This document shows, in pieces, positions 1 through 5,136 of a stretch of DNA of 5,463 nucleotides (the first letter of the stretch is position 1; every line of letters begins with the position of its first letter). The notes under the pieces are model-generated. The model searched no databases, was not told the DNA's origin, and saw only the letters and a list, made by a program, of their open reading frames with translations. This DNA is from an archaeon (GTDB lineage Archaea; Iainarchaeota; Iainarchaeia; Iainarchaeales; GCA-2688035): positions 1 through 5,463 of the forward strand of contig JAUWWX010000074.1 in the NCBI GenBank assembly GCA_030616665.1, given 5' to 3'. Position numbers and translations under genes: made by a program.

Positions 1-124
1 AAGAGTTGACGCTGCGAAAAAAGTTGTCTTGCCGCATGATGGCTTTCCTATGCAGCCTATTTGCATAGGCAGAATTGTGCCTCAATTTCTTTTTATTTTG
101 AACGCCATCCTGGCTAAAATCCAT
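1..124 (-). CDS. Possible N-terminal part of a divergent hypothetical protein, running off the left edge
   Basis: On the minus strand an ATG at 124-122 opens a frame with no stop down to the window edge, giving 41 visible residues. They are hydrophilic and rich in Asn, Arg, His and Gln, with no motif I recognise. Support is indirect. A TATA-like box centred near 153 lies about 29 bases upstream of this ATG, the spacing of a leaderless archaeal transcript, and several Arg codons are AGG, as in neighbouring genes. Against it, there is no ribosome binding site, the frame is short, an inverted repeat and T-rich tract lie inside it, and the plus strand is also open in the exactly opposing codon phase (2-136). 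It could be non-coding. Low confidence. Confidence 0.25.
   Translation of the reverse strand, partial: MDFSQDGVQNKKKLRHNSAYANRLHRKAIMRQDNFFRSVNS
47..69. repeat. Inverted repeat, 8-bp arms with 7-base loop
   Basis: The arm CCTATGCA (47-54) is perfectly complementary to TGCATAGG (62-69), with seven bases between. An alternative pairing, GCCTAT (55-60) with ATAGGC (65-70), uses the same right arm. The imperfect palindrome GGCAGAATTGTGCC (68-81, 12 of 14 symmetric) follows directly, then a T-rich run at 86-99. The hairpin plus T-rich tract could end transcription of a rightward gene lying before the window, or the repeats could be protein binding sites. The sequence does not decide between these. 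Confidence 0.5.
86..99 (+). terminator. T-rich tract, possible archaeal terminator for an upstream rightward gene
   Basis: The stretch is almost all T (12 of 14, with one C and one A) and lies 16 bases after the inverted repeat. Archaeal RNA polymerase commonly terminates on T-runs in the non-template strand. It could end a plus-strand gene whose stop falls early in the window (for example TGA at 7-9), but no such gene can be demonstrated. It would have no role if the leftward reading frame here is real. Confidence 0.25.
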
Positions 125-153
125 ATTGCTATTTGACAATCCAATTGCTATTT
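125..153. repeat. Direct repeat of ATTGCTATTT in the promoter region
   Basis: The 10-mer ATTGCTATTT occurs at 125-134 and again at 144-153, each preceded by CCA or CCAT. Starts are 19 bases apart, close to two helical turns. The second copy runs into the TATA-like box, and the first abuts the ATG of the possible leftward gene. This placement suits an operator bound by a dimeric or tandem regulator, but that role is inferred from position only. Confidence 0.45.
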
Positions 154-157
154 AAAT
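149..157 (+). promoter_or_regulatory. TATA-like box for the envelope operon, possibly bidirectional
   Basis: TATTTAAAT contains the core TTTAAA, close to the archaeal TATA consensus. Rightward, a start site about 27 bases on would fall near 180, leaving a leader of about 27 bases that includes the ribosome binding site at 192-198. The core is self-complementary, so it could also direct leftward transcription starting next to the ATG at 124. No purine-rich BRE is obvious on either side. Confidence 0.5.
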
Positions 158-191
158 GACTAAAGCCCCTATATTAACAGAATCTTTTGCT

Positions 192-198
192 AGGAGGT
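192..198 (+). promoter_or_regulatory. Strong Shine-Dalgarno sequence
   Basis: AGGAGGT lies eight bases before the ATG at 207 and closely matches the complement of the archaeal 16S rRNA 3' end. It fixes the start of the secreted protein and shows that this mRNA has a leader, unlike the apparently leaderless gene at 3223. Confidence 0.85.
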
Positions 199-206
199 TT
201 TGCTAA

Positions 207-1250
207 ATGAGAAAATTCATTCTTGTATTGATTGCTTTGCTGCTTGCAGCAGCTTACACCGTTGCAGTGGACGGTGGGGCAGACGATATTGCCATAACTG
301 CGCTCAACCAAAGCGACTCAATCGAGGTTCCAGAAACAGACACAGCAGTTGGCACCGACTTGGTTGCAGCTGAAAAGCCAAAGCCAACACTTGTAAGAAG
401 GCCGATAACAAGGCTACACTTGACAGGCAACGGCATTGCGATAAGTGAACTAGATGCCTTTGACTTCATGCACGCCAAAGTTGTAATTGGCGCTGTAAAG
501 GTAATGGCAACAAGCGCCGATGCAGTGGATACTGATTTTGCCGTCAGAAGGCTCGGCGTTCTTATGCTTGATGAGAAAAAATACCATTTGAAGGACATTG
601 CAGTCTCGATAGATGAGATTTCGGCAGAGATATATGGTCCTACCACTACGGCAACCGCCAGCTCAGAGGCAATTGGCGAAATAAAGGTAAAGCGCTTTGA
701 AAAGCCTGGCAGGGACATTTGGGCAGGGAACTTGGTTTTGAACGAAAAGGCATACAACGTTTACTTCCTTGGAGTCAAAAGAAACTTCAGGCTCACAGAA
801 ATAACCCAAAAACTGGGCGAATACTGTGAGGAAAACACAGAGGATACAAAATGCAAAAAAATTGTTCCAACCTGCACGCAAAACTCAGAGGACTGTGGTG
901 AAAGAATTGAAGAGCACTGCAAGAACAATACAACTGACCAAAAATGCCTGCAGCTGAAGAAGCTTTACTGCCTGAAAAATGCTTCTGATGAGAGATGCAG
1001 AGAATACCTCAAAGGGCTTTGCGAAAAGTATCCAAAGCTTGCACACTGCAGAATCAGGACAGTGGCTGGCCAAAATGTTGTTGGAATCAAGCCAACAGCG
1101 GTTTCAGCTGCAACAGTGGAAACAGGTGAAGTGACAGACACGCTTGTCGTGAGAAAGGTAAGGCCAAAGCTGACTGTTGTAAAGAAGCCTATTGAGTCAG
1201 TGAGTCCAGGTGCAGCAGAGCAGTCCGTCACAGGGGCAATTGGAGAATGA
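207..1250 (+). CDS. Secreted protein with five tandem cysteine-pair repeats (hypothetical)
   Basis: This 347-residue protein belongs to no family I can name. Residues 1-20 are a signal peptide: basic MRKF, then a Leu/Ala-rich hydrophobic core, with probable cleavage near residue 20. A Thr/Asp-rich linker follows to about 55. Residues 66-205 alternate short hydrophobic stretches with charged turns and look beta-rich, with no cysteine. Residues 207-281 carry ten cysteines as five pairs (207/216, 223/230, 238/247, 255/264, 272/281). Spacing is C-x8-C within four pairs and x6 in the second, with 6-7 residues between pairs. This is a roughly 17-residue repeat, probably helical and disulfide-stapled outside the cell. 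N-x-S/T sequons occur at 34, 240, 241 and 258. The C-terminal 65 residues are Val/Thr-rich and apparently unstructured. There is no C-terminal membrane anchor, so it may be released or held by a partner. The lipoprotein gene follows by 10 bases and is presumably co-transcribed. The coding call is secure; the function is unknown. Confidence 0.9.
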   Translation: MRKFILVLIALLLAAAYTVAVDGGADDIAITALNQSDSIEVPETDTAVGTDLVAAEKPKPTLVRRPITRLHLTGNGIAISELDAFDFMHAKVVIGAVKVMATSADAVDTDFAVRRLGVLMLDEKKYHLKDIAVSIDEISAEIYGPTTTATASSEAIGEIKVKRFEKPGRDIWAGNLVLNEKAYNVYFLGVKRNFRLTEITQKLGEYCEENTEDTKCKKIVPTCTQNSEDCGERIEEHCKNNTTDQKCLQLKKLYCLKNASDERCREYLKGLCEKYPKLAHCRIRTVAGQNVVGIKPTAVSAATVETGEVTDTLVVRKVRPKLTVVKKPIESVSPGAAEQSVTGAIGE

Positions 1251-1253
1251 GGT
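1248..1253 (+). promoter_or_regulatory. Ribosome binding site of the lipoprotein gene, overlapping the upstream stop
   Basis: TGAGGT overlaps the TGA stop of the secreted protein and sits seven bases before the ATG at 1261. It selects this start over an in-frame ATG at 1210, which would lie inside the previous gene and bury the signal peptide behind 17 extra residues. The overlap suggests coupled translation of the two genes. Confidence 0.65.
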
Positions 1254-1260
1254 AGTTGAA

Positions 1261-1665
1261 ATGAACACAAAACAAACAGCAACAATTTTGCTCTCAGCAA
1301 TTGCCTTTGTTGCATTGCTTGGCTGCATTGAGCAGCCGCCAGTAACCCCACAGTGTAAGGGCGAAGGCCAAGCTATTCCAATAATAGCAGAACCGCCTCA
1401 ATGCTGTCCAGGGCTTACTTTGATTCCGCCAAGGGAAGCAGGCATTATTGGGATAAGCGGCTACTGCACTGCACTATGCGGCAACGGCTCGTGTGACGAA
1501 ATAGAGAGCAGCAACAACTGCCCGGATGACTGCCCTGCAGGCGAACAGCTTGTTGGCCCAGACTACTATGGCTCTGAGCAAGAGGCCTTTGACGCCCTAG
1601 GCGAAGAGCTTGAGGGAATGGGAGAGCTTTCGGCAGAGGACCTTGAGCAGCTACTCGGGGAGTAA
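1261..1665 (+). CDS. Small cysteine-rich lipoprotein (hypothetical)
   Basis: This 134-residue precursor starts with a lipoprotein signal peptide: a short polar and basic start (one Lys), a hydrophobic core at about 7-20, and the lipobox Leu-Leu-Gly-Cys with Cys22 as the predicted lipidated residue after cleavage. The mature protein would be about 113 residues and tethered to the outer face of the membrane. Eight further cysteines (32, 48, 49, 69, 73, 78, 87, 91) could form four disulfides. They include a Q-C-C-P-G-L segment and a C-G-N-G-x-C ... N-C-P-x-D-C segment (73-91). I recall the latter as a recurrent motif in secreted archaeal and bacterial proteins; its function is not known to me. 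Residues 95-134 are strongly acidic, with many Glu and Asp among Leu and Gly, probably an amphipathic helix. It lies 10 bases after the secreted Cys-repeat protein, so the two may act together at the cell surface. That partnership is inference. Confidence 0.85.
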   Translation: MNTKQTATILLSAIAFVALLGCIEQPPVTPQCKGEGQAIPIIAEPPQCCPGLTLIPPREAGIIGISGYCTALCGNGSCDEIESSNNCPDDCPAGEQLVGPDYYGSEQEAFDALGEELEGMGELSAEDLEQLLGE

Positions 1666-1688
1666 ACTCCCCGTTTTCTTTTCTTTTT
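1656..1688 (+). terminator. Hairpin plus T-tract terminator of the envelope operon
   Basis: CGGGGAGT (1656-1663) pairs with ACTCCCCG (1666-1673), effectively a GC-rich 7-bp stem with a four-base TAAA loop. The run TTTTCTTTTCTTTTT (1674-1688) follows directly. The TAA stop of the lipoprotein gene (1663-1665) forms the loop, so the hairpin covers the last codons. The T-tract alone could terminate archaeal polymerase; the hairpin makes it resemble a bacterial intrinsic terminator or may protect the mRNA 3' end. Confidence 0.75.
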
Positions 1689-1704
1689 ACCTTGTTTCTA
1701 ATTG

Positions 1705-1713
1705 TAATAAAAG
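1705..1713 (+). promoter_or_regulatory. Weak TATA-like element ahead of rfcL
   Basis: TAATAAAAG is the most A/T-rich candidate in the 110 bases between the lipoprotein stop and rfcL. A start 26-28 bases downstream would fall near 1736, giving a leader of about 40 bases. A second candidate, ATTAATTTA near 1725-1733, would give a leader of about 20 bases. Neither is a good consensus match, but rfcL needs its own promoter because a strong terminator precedes it. Confidence 0.3.
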
Positions 1714-1765
1714 AGTTTTCTGCAATTAATTTATGTCATGGCTAAGGCAAAGGCAAGAACAAGGT

Positions 1766-1769
1766 GGAG
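1766..1769 (+). promoter_or_regulatory. Shine-Dalgarno GGAG that decides the rfcL start
   Basis: GGAG, within the longer GGTGGAG (1763-1769), ends six bases before the ATG at 1776. This favours that ATG over the in-frame GTG at 1764, which overlaps the element itself and has only a weak site upstream. Confidence 0.6.
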
Positions 1770-1775
1770 CAAAAA

Positions 1776-3185
1776 ATGACCCAGTTGTGGCCCGATAGCT
1801 TCTTTCCAAAGGACTTAAGCACGTTTATTGGAAACAGCAACATAGTTGAATCTGCTCGGAAATGGGGCGAGCAATGGGAGCAAGGCAAGCCGCAAAAACC
1901 GCTTCTTTTCTTTGGGCCTACTGGCACAGGGAAAACATGCCTTGCAATTCTTCTTGCGAAATACTTCGGCTGGCTGTTGTTTGAAATGAATGCCAGTGAT
2001 AGCAGAACAAAGGACGTAATTGAAAGGGTTGCCGGTGCCGCTTCACAGGGCAGCAGCTTTTCAGGCAAAAAGAGGCTTATTCTCCTTGACGAGGTTGACG
2101 GCCTGCAGGGTAACGCTGACAGGGGTGGTGTGGCAGCAATCAACCGAGTTATAAAGCAGAGCAAAAACCCGGTAATTCTTACTGCAAACGAGTTGTACGG
2201 AAACCAGAAAATGACGTCCTTCCGAAGCTTGTGCCAGTTAATGCAGTTCAAGAAAATAAACTATTTAAGCATTGCAAAAAGGCTGAGGGAACTGCTTGAA
2301 TCAGAAAACCTTGAATTTGAGCCAGAGGCAGTAAAGCTTCTTGCCCAGAACAGCGCAGGTGATTTCAGGTCTGCTCTTTTGGATGCGCAGACCCTTGCCA
2401 TTTCAGGAAAAATTGATTTGCTCTCTGTGCGGGGCTTGGGCTACAGGGAGAGGCAGCAGGACGTGTTCAAAACTCTGGGTGCAATCTTCAAATCTGGCAC
2501 GGTTGAGGAGATAAGGAAAGCGCGCTTCAAGTCAGACATTGATTCGCAAATGCTTTTCAACTGGGTTGAGGAAAACATAGCAAGGCACTTTACAGAGGGC
2601 AATGACAACGCCGCTGCCTTTGAAAGGTTGAGCAGGGCAGATGTTTTCAACGGAAGGATAATGAGGAGGCAACACTATGGATTTTTGCGATACAGTAGTG
2701 AGCTTATGACAAGCGGGGTTTCCCTAAGCAGGGAACACGACTACCACGGCTGGGTCCAATACCAGTTCCCATCTCTTTTGAGAAAGCTTGGCTCAAGCAA
2801 GGGAATGAGAAATTTGCGAAAACAACTTGGCTTGAAGATTGGAAAGAAAACCCATTCAAGCAGCCACACCGTGATGTCACAGGACCTCCCTTTCCTGCAG
2901 ACTGCTTTTTTGAAGAAGGACAAGGCAATTGCTTTAAGCGCAGCGTTAGACCTGAACGAGGAGGAGATTGCCTTCCTCGCTGGCACGAAGCCTGACACAA
3001 AGAGGGTTAAAGCAATCTTTGAAAAAGCCCAAGAGCTAAGGCAGGAAACAATTTCAGAAAAAAGAAAGGCAATGCAAGGCCTTGAAGAGCAAGACCTTAA
3101 AGAAATTGAGGCAAAACCAGTTGAAGAAACCAAGCCAGCCAAGCAAGACAGTAAAGATCTTCACAAGCAAACAAGCCTGTTTTAG
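1776..3185 (+). CDS. rfcL: Replication factor C large subunit (clamp-loader ATPase)
   Basis: RfcL pairs with the small RFC subunit to open the PCNA ring and load it on primed DNA, using ATP. Numbered from ATG 1776 (469 residues, normal for the family), the AAA+ signatures are in order: a divergent RFC box with W5 and PK at 11-12; Walker A GPTGTGKT at 47-54; NASD at 73-76; Walker B LLDEVDG near 103-109; sensor 1 LTAN at 135-138; and sensor 2 GDFRSALLD at 195-203. The small-subunit SRC arginine-finger motif is absent (SLC instead), as expected for a large subunit. A C-terminal helical region follows, then a Lys/Glu linker from about 425. The protein ends HKQTSLF, the first part of a PCNA-interacting (PIP) box, but stops before the usual final aromatics. 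Odd points are Phe-Phe where most family members have Tyr-Arg in the RFC box, and Thr in place of the second Pro of Walker A. The GTG at 1764 is an alternative start adding four residues. The small subunit gene is not in this window. Confidence 0.95.
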   Translation: MTQLWPDSFFPKDLSTFIGNSNIVESARKWGEQWEQGKPQKPLLFFGPTGTGKTCLAILLAKYFGWLLFEMNASDSRTKDVIERVAGAASQGSSFSGKKRLILLDEVDGLQGNADRGGVAAINRVIKQSKNPVILTANELYGNQKMTSFRSLCQLMQFKKINYLSIAKRLRELLESENLEFEPEAVKLLAQNSAGDFRSALLDAQTLAISGKIDLLSVRGLGYRERQQDVFKTLGAIFKSGTVEEIRKARFKSDIDSQMLFNWVEENIARHFTEGNDNAAAFERLSRADVFNGRIMRRQHYGFLRYSSELMTSGVSLSREHDYHGWVQYQFPSLLRKLGSSKGMRNLRKQLGLKIGKKTHSSSHTVMSQDLPFLQTAFLKKDKAIALSAALDLNEEEIAFLAGTKPDTKRVKAIFEKAQELRQETISEKRKAMQGLEEQDLKEIEAKPVEETKPAKQDSKDLHKQTSLF

Positions 3186-3190
3186 AAAAC

Positions 3191-3199
3191 TATTTATTT
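3191..3199 (+). promoter_or_regulatory. TATA-like box for the small basic protein gene, implying a leaderless mRNA
   Basis: TATTTATTT is preceded by a purine-rich AGAAAA (3184-3189) resembling a BRE. Its centre lies 28 bases before the ATG at 3223, so transcription would begin at or within a few bases of the start codon. This agrees with the lack of any Shine-Dalgarno sequence. The element begins five bases after the rfcL stop. Confidence 0.6.
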
Positions 3200-3209
3200 C
3201 CTTCCTGCC

Positions 3210-3217
3210 TTTTTTTT
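3210..3217 (+). terminator. T8 run, likely terminator of rfcL
   Basis: Eight consecutive T residues lie 25 bases after the rfcL stop, preceded by a pyrimidine-rich stretch and without a stable hairpin. This fits archaeal T-run termination. It sits between the TATA-like box and the start codon of the next gene, so one gene's terminator is embedded in the next gene's promoter. Confidence 0.55.
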
Positions 3218-3222
3218 GTAGA

Positions 3223-3486
3223 ATGCCCAAAGCCAAGAGCCCAAAGAAACAGAAGCCCAGAAAGTTTGGATTTAGCACAGTAAAAGCCAAGAGTATAGCA
3301 AAGGGAATAAATAGCATGCAAACTAGGGCTGCTTTTATATCAGAGTTGATTGTGCAGCATAATACGGGCAATGTAGATAGGGTTGTTTTAACTATGCTGC
3401 GCTTGCAAATCAGGTTATCTAAGCTGCCCAGCAATGAAAAGAAAGCAAGGTATGCAATTGTTAAAGATTTTCAGAAAAGACCCTAG
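3223..3486 (+). CDS. Small highly basic hypothetical protein (87 aa)
   Basis: I do not recognise a family. The 87-residue product is very basic: about 21 Lys/Arg against 4 Asp/Glu. The first 14 residues are Lys/Pro-rich (MPKAKSPKKQKPRK), like flexible nucleic-acid-binding tails. Residues about 20-66 look like two or three amphipathic helices, and a basic C-terminus follows. There is no cysteine, signal peptide or membrane segment. It is probably cytoplasmic and could bind RNA, DNA or ribosomes; that is inference from charge only. The frame is open upstream to 3082, but that part overlaps rfcL. ATG 3223 is chosen because a TATA-like box lies 28 bases before it and no ribosome binding site is present, which suits a leaderless mRNA. 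It is convergent with pheT, with stop codons two bases apart. A chance open frame is possible but unlikely given the promoter spacing and coherent composition. Confidence 0.7.
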   Translation: MPKAKSPKKQKPRKFGFSTVKAKSIAKGINSMQTRAAFISELIVQHNTGNVDRVVLTMLRLQIRLSKLPSNEKKARYAIVKDFQKRP

Positions 3487-3488
3487 AT

Positions 3489-5135
3489 CTAAATCTCCAA
3501 TTCCAGGACAACGGTCGGCTGTTTCAACCCAAAGTTTTGCAGAACCGCTTTTTTCACTTCCCCAAGAAAACCTTTCTTTCCGGCAATGTTAACGGCTGCA
3601 CTCTTTCCCCCCTCAAAGGCAGGTTCGGTGTTTCCCTTCAAGCTGTACCTCTTACCCAAATTGTCCGCAACAGAATCCAGCACGCCCTTTATCACAGTGA
3701 ATTCAGCGCCCTTGCCAGACAAAACAATGCACAGCCTGTTTTTCTCAGAAACCCTTGTTTCACTCTTTGGGTCAAGCTCAACCGTTTTTCCAACCTCAAA
3801 GATTTTTTGCGGGTAAGCCACATGCTTGTTCTCAGCCAAAAGCTCAAGCAGTTCAGGGTACAAGTGCTTTCTGAACACAGCGTAGTTTTCGCTCACAGGG
3901 TTTGCCAATTCTACAAACTGCTCTTTCTCTGCATCAAAGCCAATCATTGCAGTCTGCTTTTCCTTATTAGTCATTGTATAAGTGAGAATGCCCTGCAGCC
4001 CCAGGCCAACGCATACCTCTCTAACCAAGTCAGCCTGCCTTGTTTCAAGCAGCTGCTCTCCCCTGGTTGCAAGCTTTATGGGCAGGGGCTCAATCCTATC
4101 ATACCCATAGGAAATCAGCACATCCTCAATCACATCAACAGAGTGCAGAATGTCCTGCCTGTAAGCAGGATAAAGGCACTCGATACTGTTTCCCTTCACT
4201 TTCACGTCATACCTTGCCTTTTGCAGCAACTCAACTATTTGCCTGTTGCTCAAATCTAGTCCGCTGAATTCTCTTACATCTTCAAGCCTTACCACTGCCT
4301 TTCCAGGTGAAAAGTCCGGCGTCACAATTGCCTTATTGGGGTACTTTACCCTGACACTGTAAACGTCAAAGCCCCTTTCAGCCAAGGCAGAAACCATTAC
4401 ATTCAATGCAGTGTTCACAGTTTCCTGCTTATATCCAGTTACTTCCACCAAAACCTCTTTTGTCTTTTCACTAACCTTTCCAGTCAGCTGCGAGTTAATG
4501 ATTGGCGGCATTGATGCAACAACACCCTTTGAATCCTCAAAAACAGGATACTTTGAAAACCCCTCCAACAAATGCTTGTACTCCTTTCCCTTCGGGTGCT
4601 CAAGCAAAATCTCTTCCAAGTCCATTTCAGCCTTGTAGTCAAGAGGAATGAATTTCTTCGCTCTGGGTTTATAAGCCCTGTAATGCATCGGCTGTCGCAG
4701 CTTGCTCCAGTCATACAATCCAATCGCTGCTTCCTTCCTCTTCCTTCCAAAACTCAAACAAACCTTTTCCTGCAGCTGAACCATCTGCACAAGGAATTCC
4801 TCAGAAATCTTGACATTCCTTACAATAGCTGCAGCAATGCATGGCCTAATCTTTGCAACGCTCTTGCCAACAATCACAGAAACATTGCTCTTCCTAACCT
4901 TGTAGCGAGGCACGCCCCTGTCCCTTGCTAACCTGCCCCTTATCTCCCTGGCAATTCCCTCAGCTGAAAACAAGTCCGGCCTGTTCGTATCCTTTACATC
5001 CACTGTAACAGAATCACCTTCAACCACGTCAACCTCGCCCTTTGCAAAAAGCACGGCTTCCTTGAACCCTGCCAAGGAAAGCTTTTTTCCAACAAGCTTT
5101 TGCATGTCCTTCAAACTTACAACCACATTGGGCAT
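3489..5135 (-). CDS. pheT: Phenylalanyl-tRNA synthetase beta subunit, archaeal type
   Basis: PheT combines with PheS in an alpha2-beta2 enzyme that charges tRNA-Phe with phenylalanine; the beta subunit helps bind tRNA and hydrolyses mischarged Tyr-tRNA-Phe. At 548 residues it has the archaeal/eukaryotic length and lacks the N-terminal EMAPII-like and C-terminal anticodon-binding domains of bacterial PheT. Visible landmarks are NRPDLFSAEGIARE (51-64); the B3/B4 editing region with SMPPIINS (208-215) and EVTGY (231-235); the B5 region with YPAYRQDI (322-329) and ED-x6-YGY (337-345); and the inactive synthetase-like core from about 360 with ANPVSENYAVFR (411-422), ending in a family-like GEV...VVLELEI tail. 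The start MPNVVVSLKD matches archaeal PheT N-termini; a further upstream ATG (5153) would overlap pheS. It follows the pheS stop by one base, so translation is probably coupled. The gene is intact. Its transcript must terminate inside the convergent small gene. Confidence 0.97.
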   Translation of the reverse strand: MPNVVVSLKDMQKLVGKKLSLAGFKEAVLFAKGEVDVVEGDSVTVDVKDTNRPDLFSAEGIAREIRGRLARDRGVPRYKVRKSNVSVIVGKSVAKIRPCIAAAIVRNVKISEEFLVQMVQLQEKVCLSFGRKRKEAAIGLYDWSKLRQPMHYRAYKPRAKKFIPLDYKAEMDLEEILLEHPKGKEYKHLLEGFSKYPVFEDSKGVVASMPPIINSQLTGKVSEKTKEVLVEVTGYKQETVNTALNVMVSALAERGFDVYSVRVKYPNKAIVTPDFSPGKAVVRLEDVREFSGLDLSNRQIVELLQKARYDVKVKGNSIECLYPAYRQDILHSVDVIEDVLISYGYDRIEPLPIKLATRGEQLLETRQADLVREVCVGLGLQGILTYTMTNKEKQTAMIGFDAEKEQFVELANPVSENYAVFRKHLYPELLELLAENKHVAYPQKIFEVGKTVELDPKSETRVSEKNRLCIVLSGKGAEFTVIKGVLDSVADNLGKRYSLKGNTEPAFEGGKSAAVNIAGKKGFLGEVKKAVLQNFGLKQPTVVLELEI

Positions 5136-5136
5136 T

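Noticed and set aside
2..136. Plus-strand open frame at the left edge, possible C-terminus of an upstream gene
   Set aside because: It has 44 codons without a recognisable motif, is in exact antisense phase with the minus frame, and its end would overlap the direct repeat. It cannot be excluded, but nothing positive supports it.
254..757. A 167-codon minus-strand open frame opposite the secreted protein
   Set aside because: The plus-strand gene has a strong ribosome binding site, a signal peptide and regular cysteine repeats. The minus frame is low-complexity Ser/Ala/Val without a start signal.
965..1351. A 128-codon minus-strand frame spanning the secreted protein and lipoprotein junction
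   Set aside because: It crosses the junction of two well-supported plus-strand genes and shows no motif or initiation signal.
1742..1791. Possible frameshift at the rfcL N-terminus, because the +1 reading contains RWSKK, which resembles the start of RFC box I (W-x3-Y)
   Set aside because: The rfcL frame itself has a Trp with correct spacing to the Pro-Lys pair (W5, PK at 11-12), followed by the FIGN segment, so the frame is intact and the resemblance is coincidental.
2741..3142. Minus-strand frames opposite the C-terminal part of rfcL
   Set aside because: rfcL is intact through this region; the opposite frames are Ser/Phe/Leu-rich, as expected for the complement of Lys/Glu/Ala-rich coding sequence.
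3537..4259. A 240-codon plus-strand open frame inside pheT
   Set aside because: It lies opposite a continuous, well-conserved PheT whose B5 and core motifs fall in this region. Its own translation has no domain character, promoter or ribosome binding site, so it is an antisense shadow.
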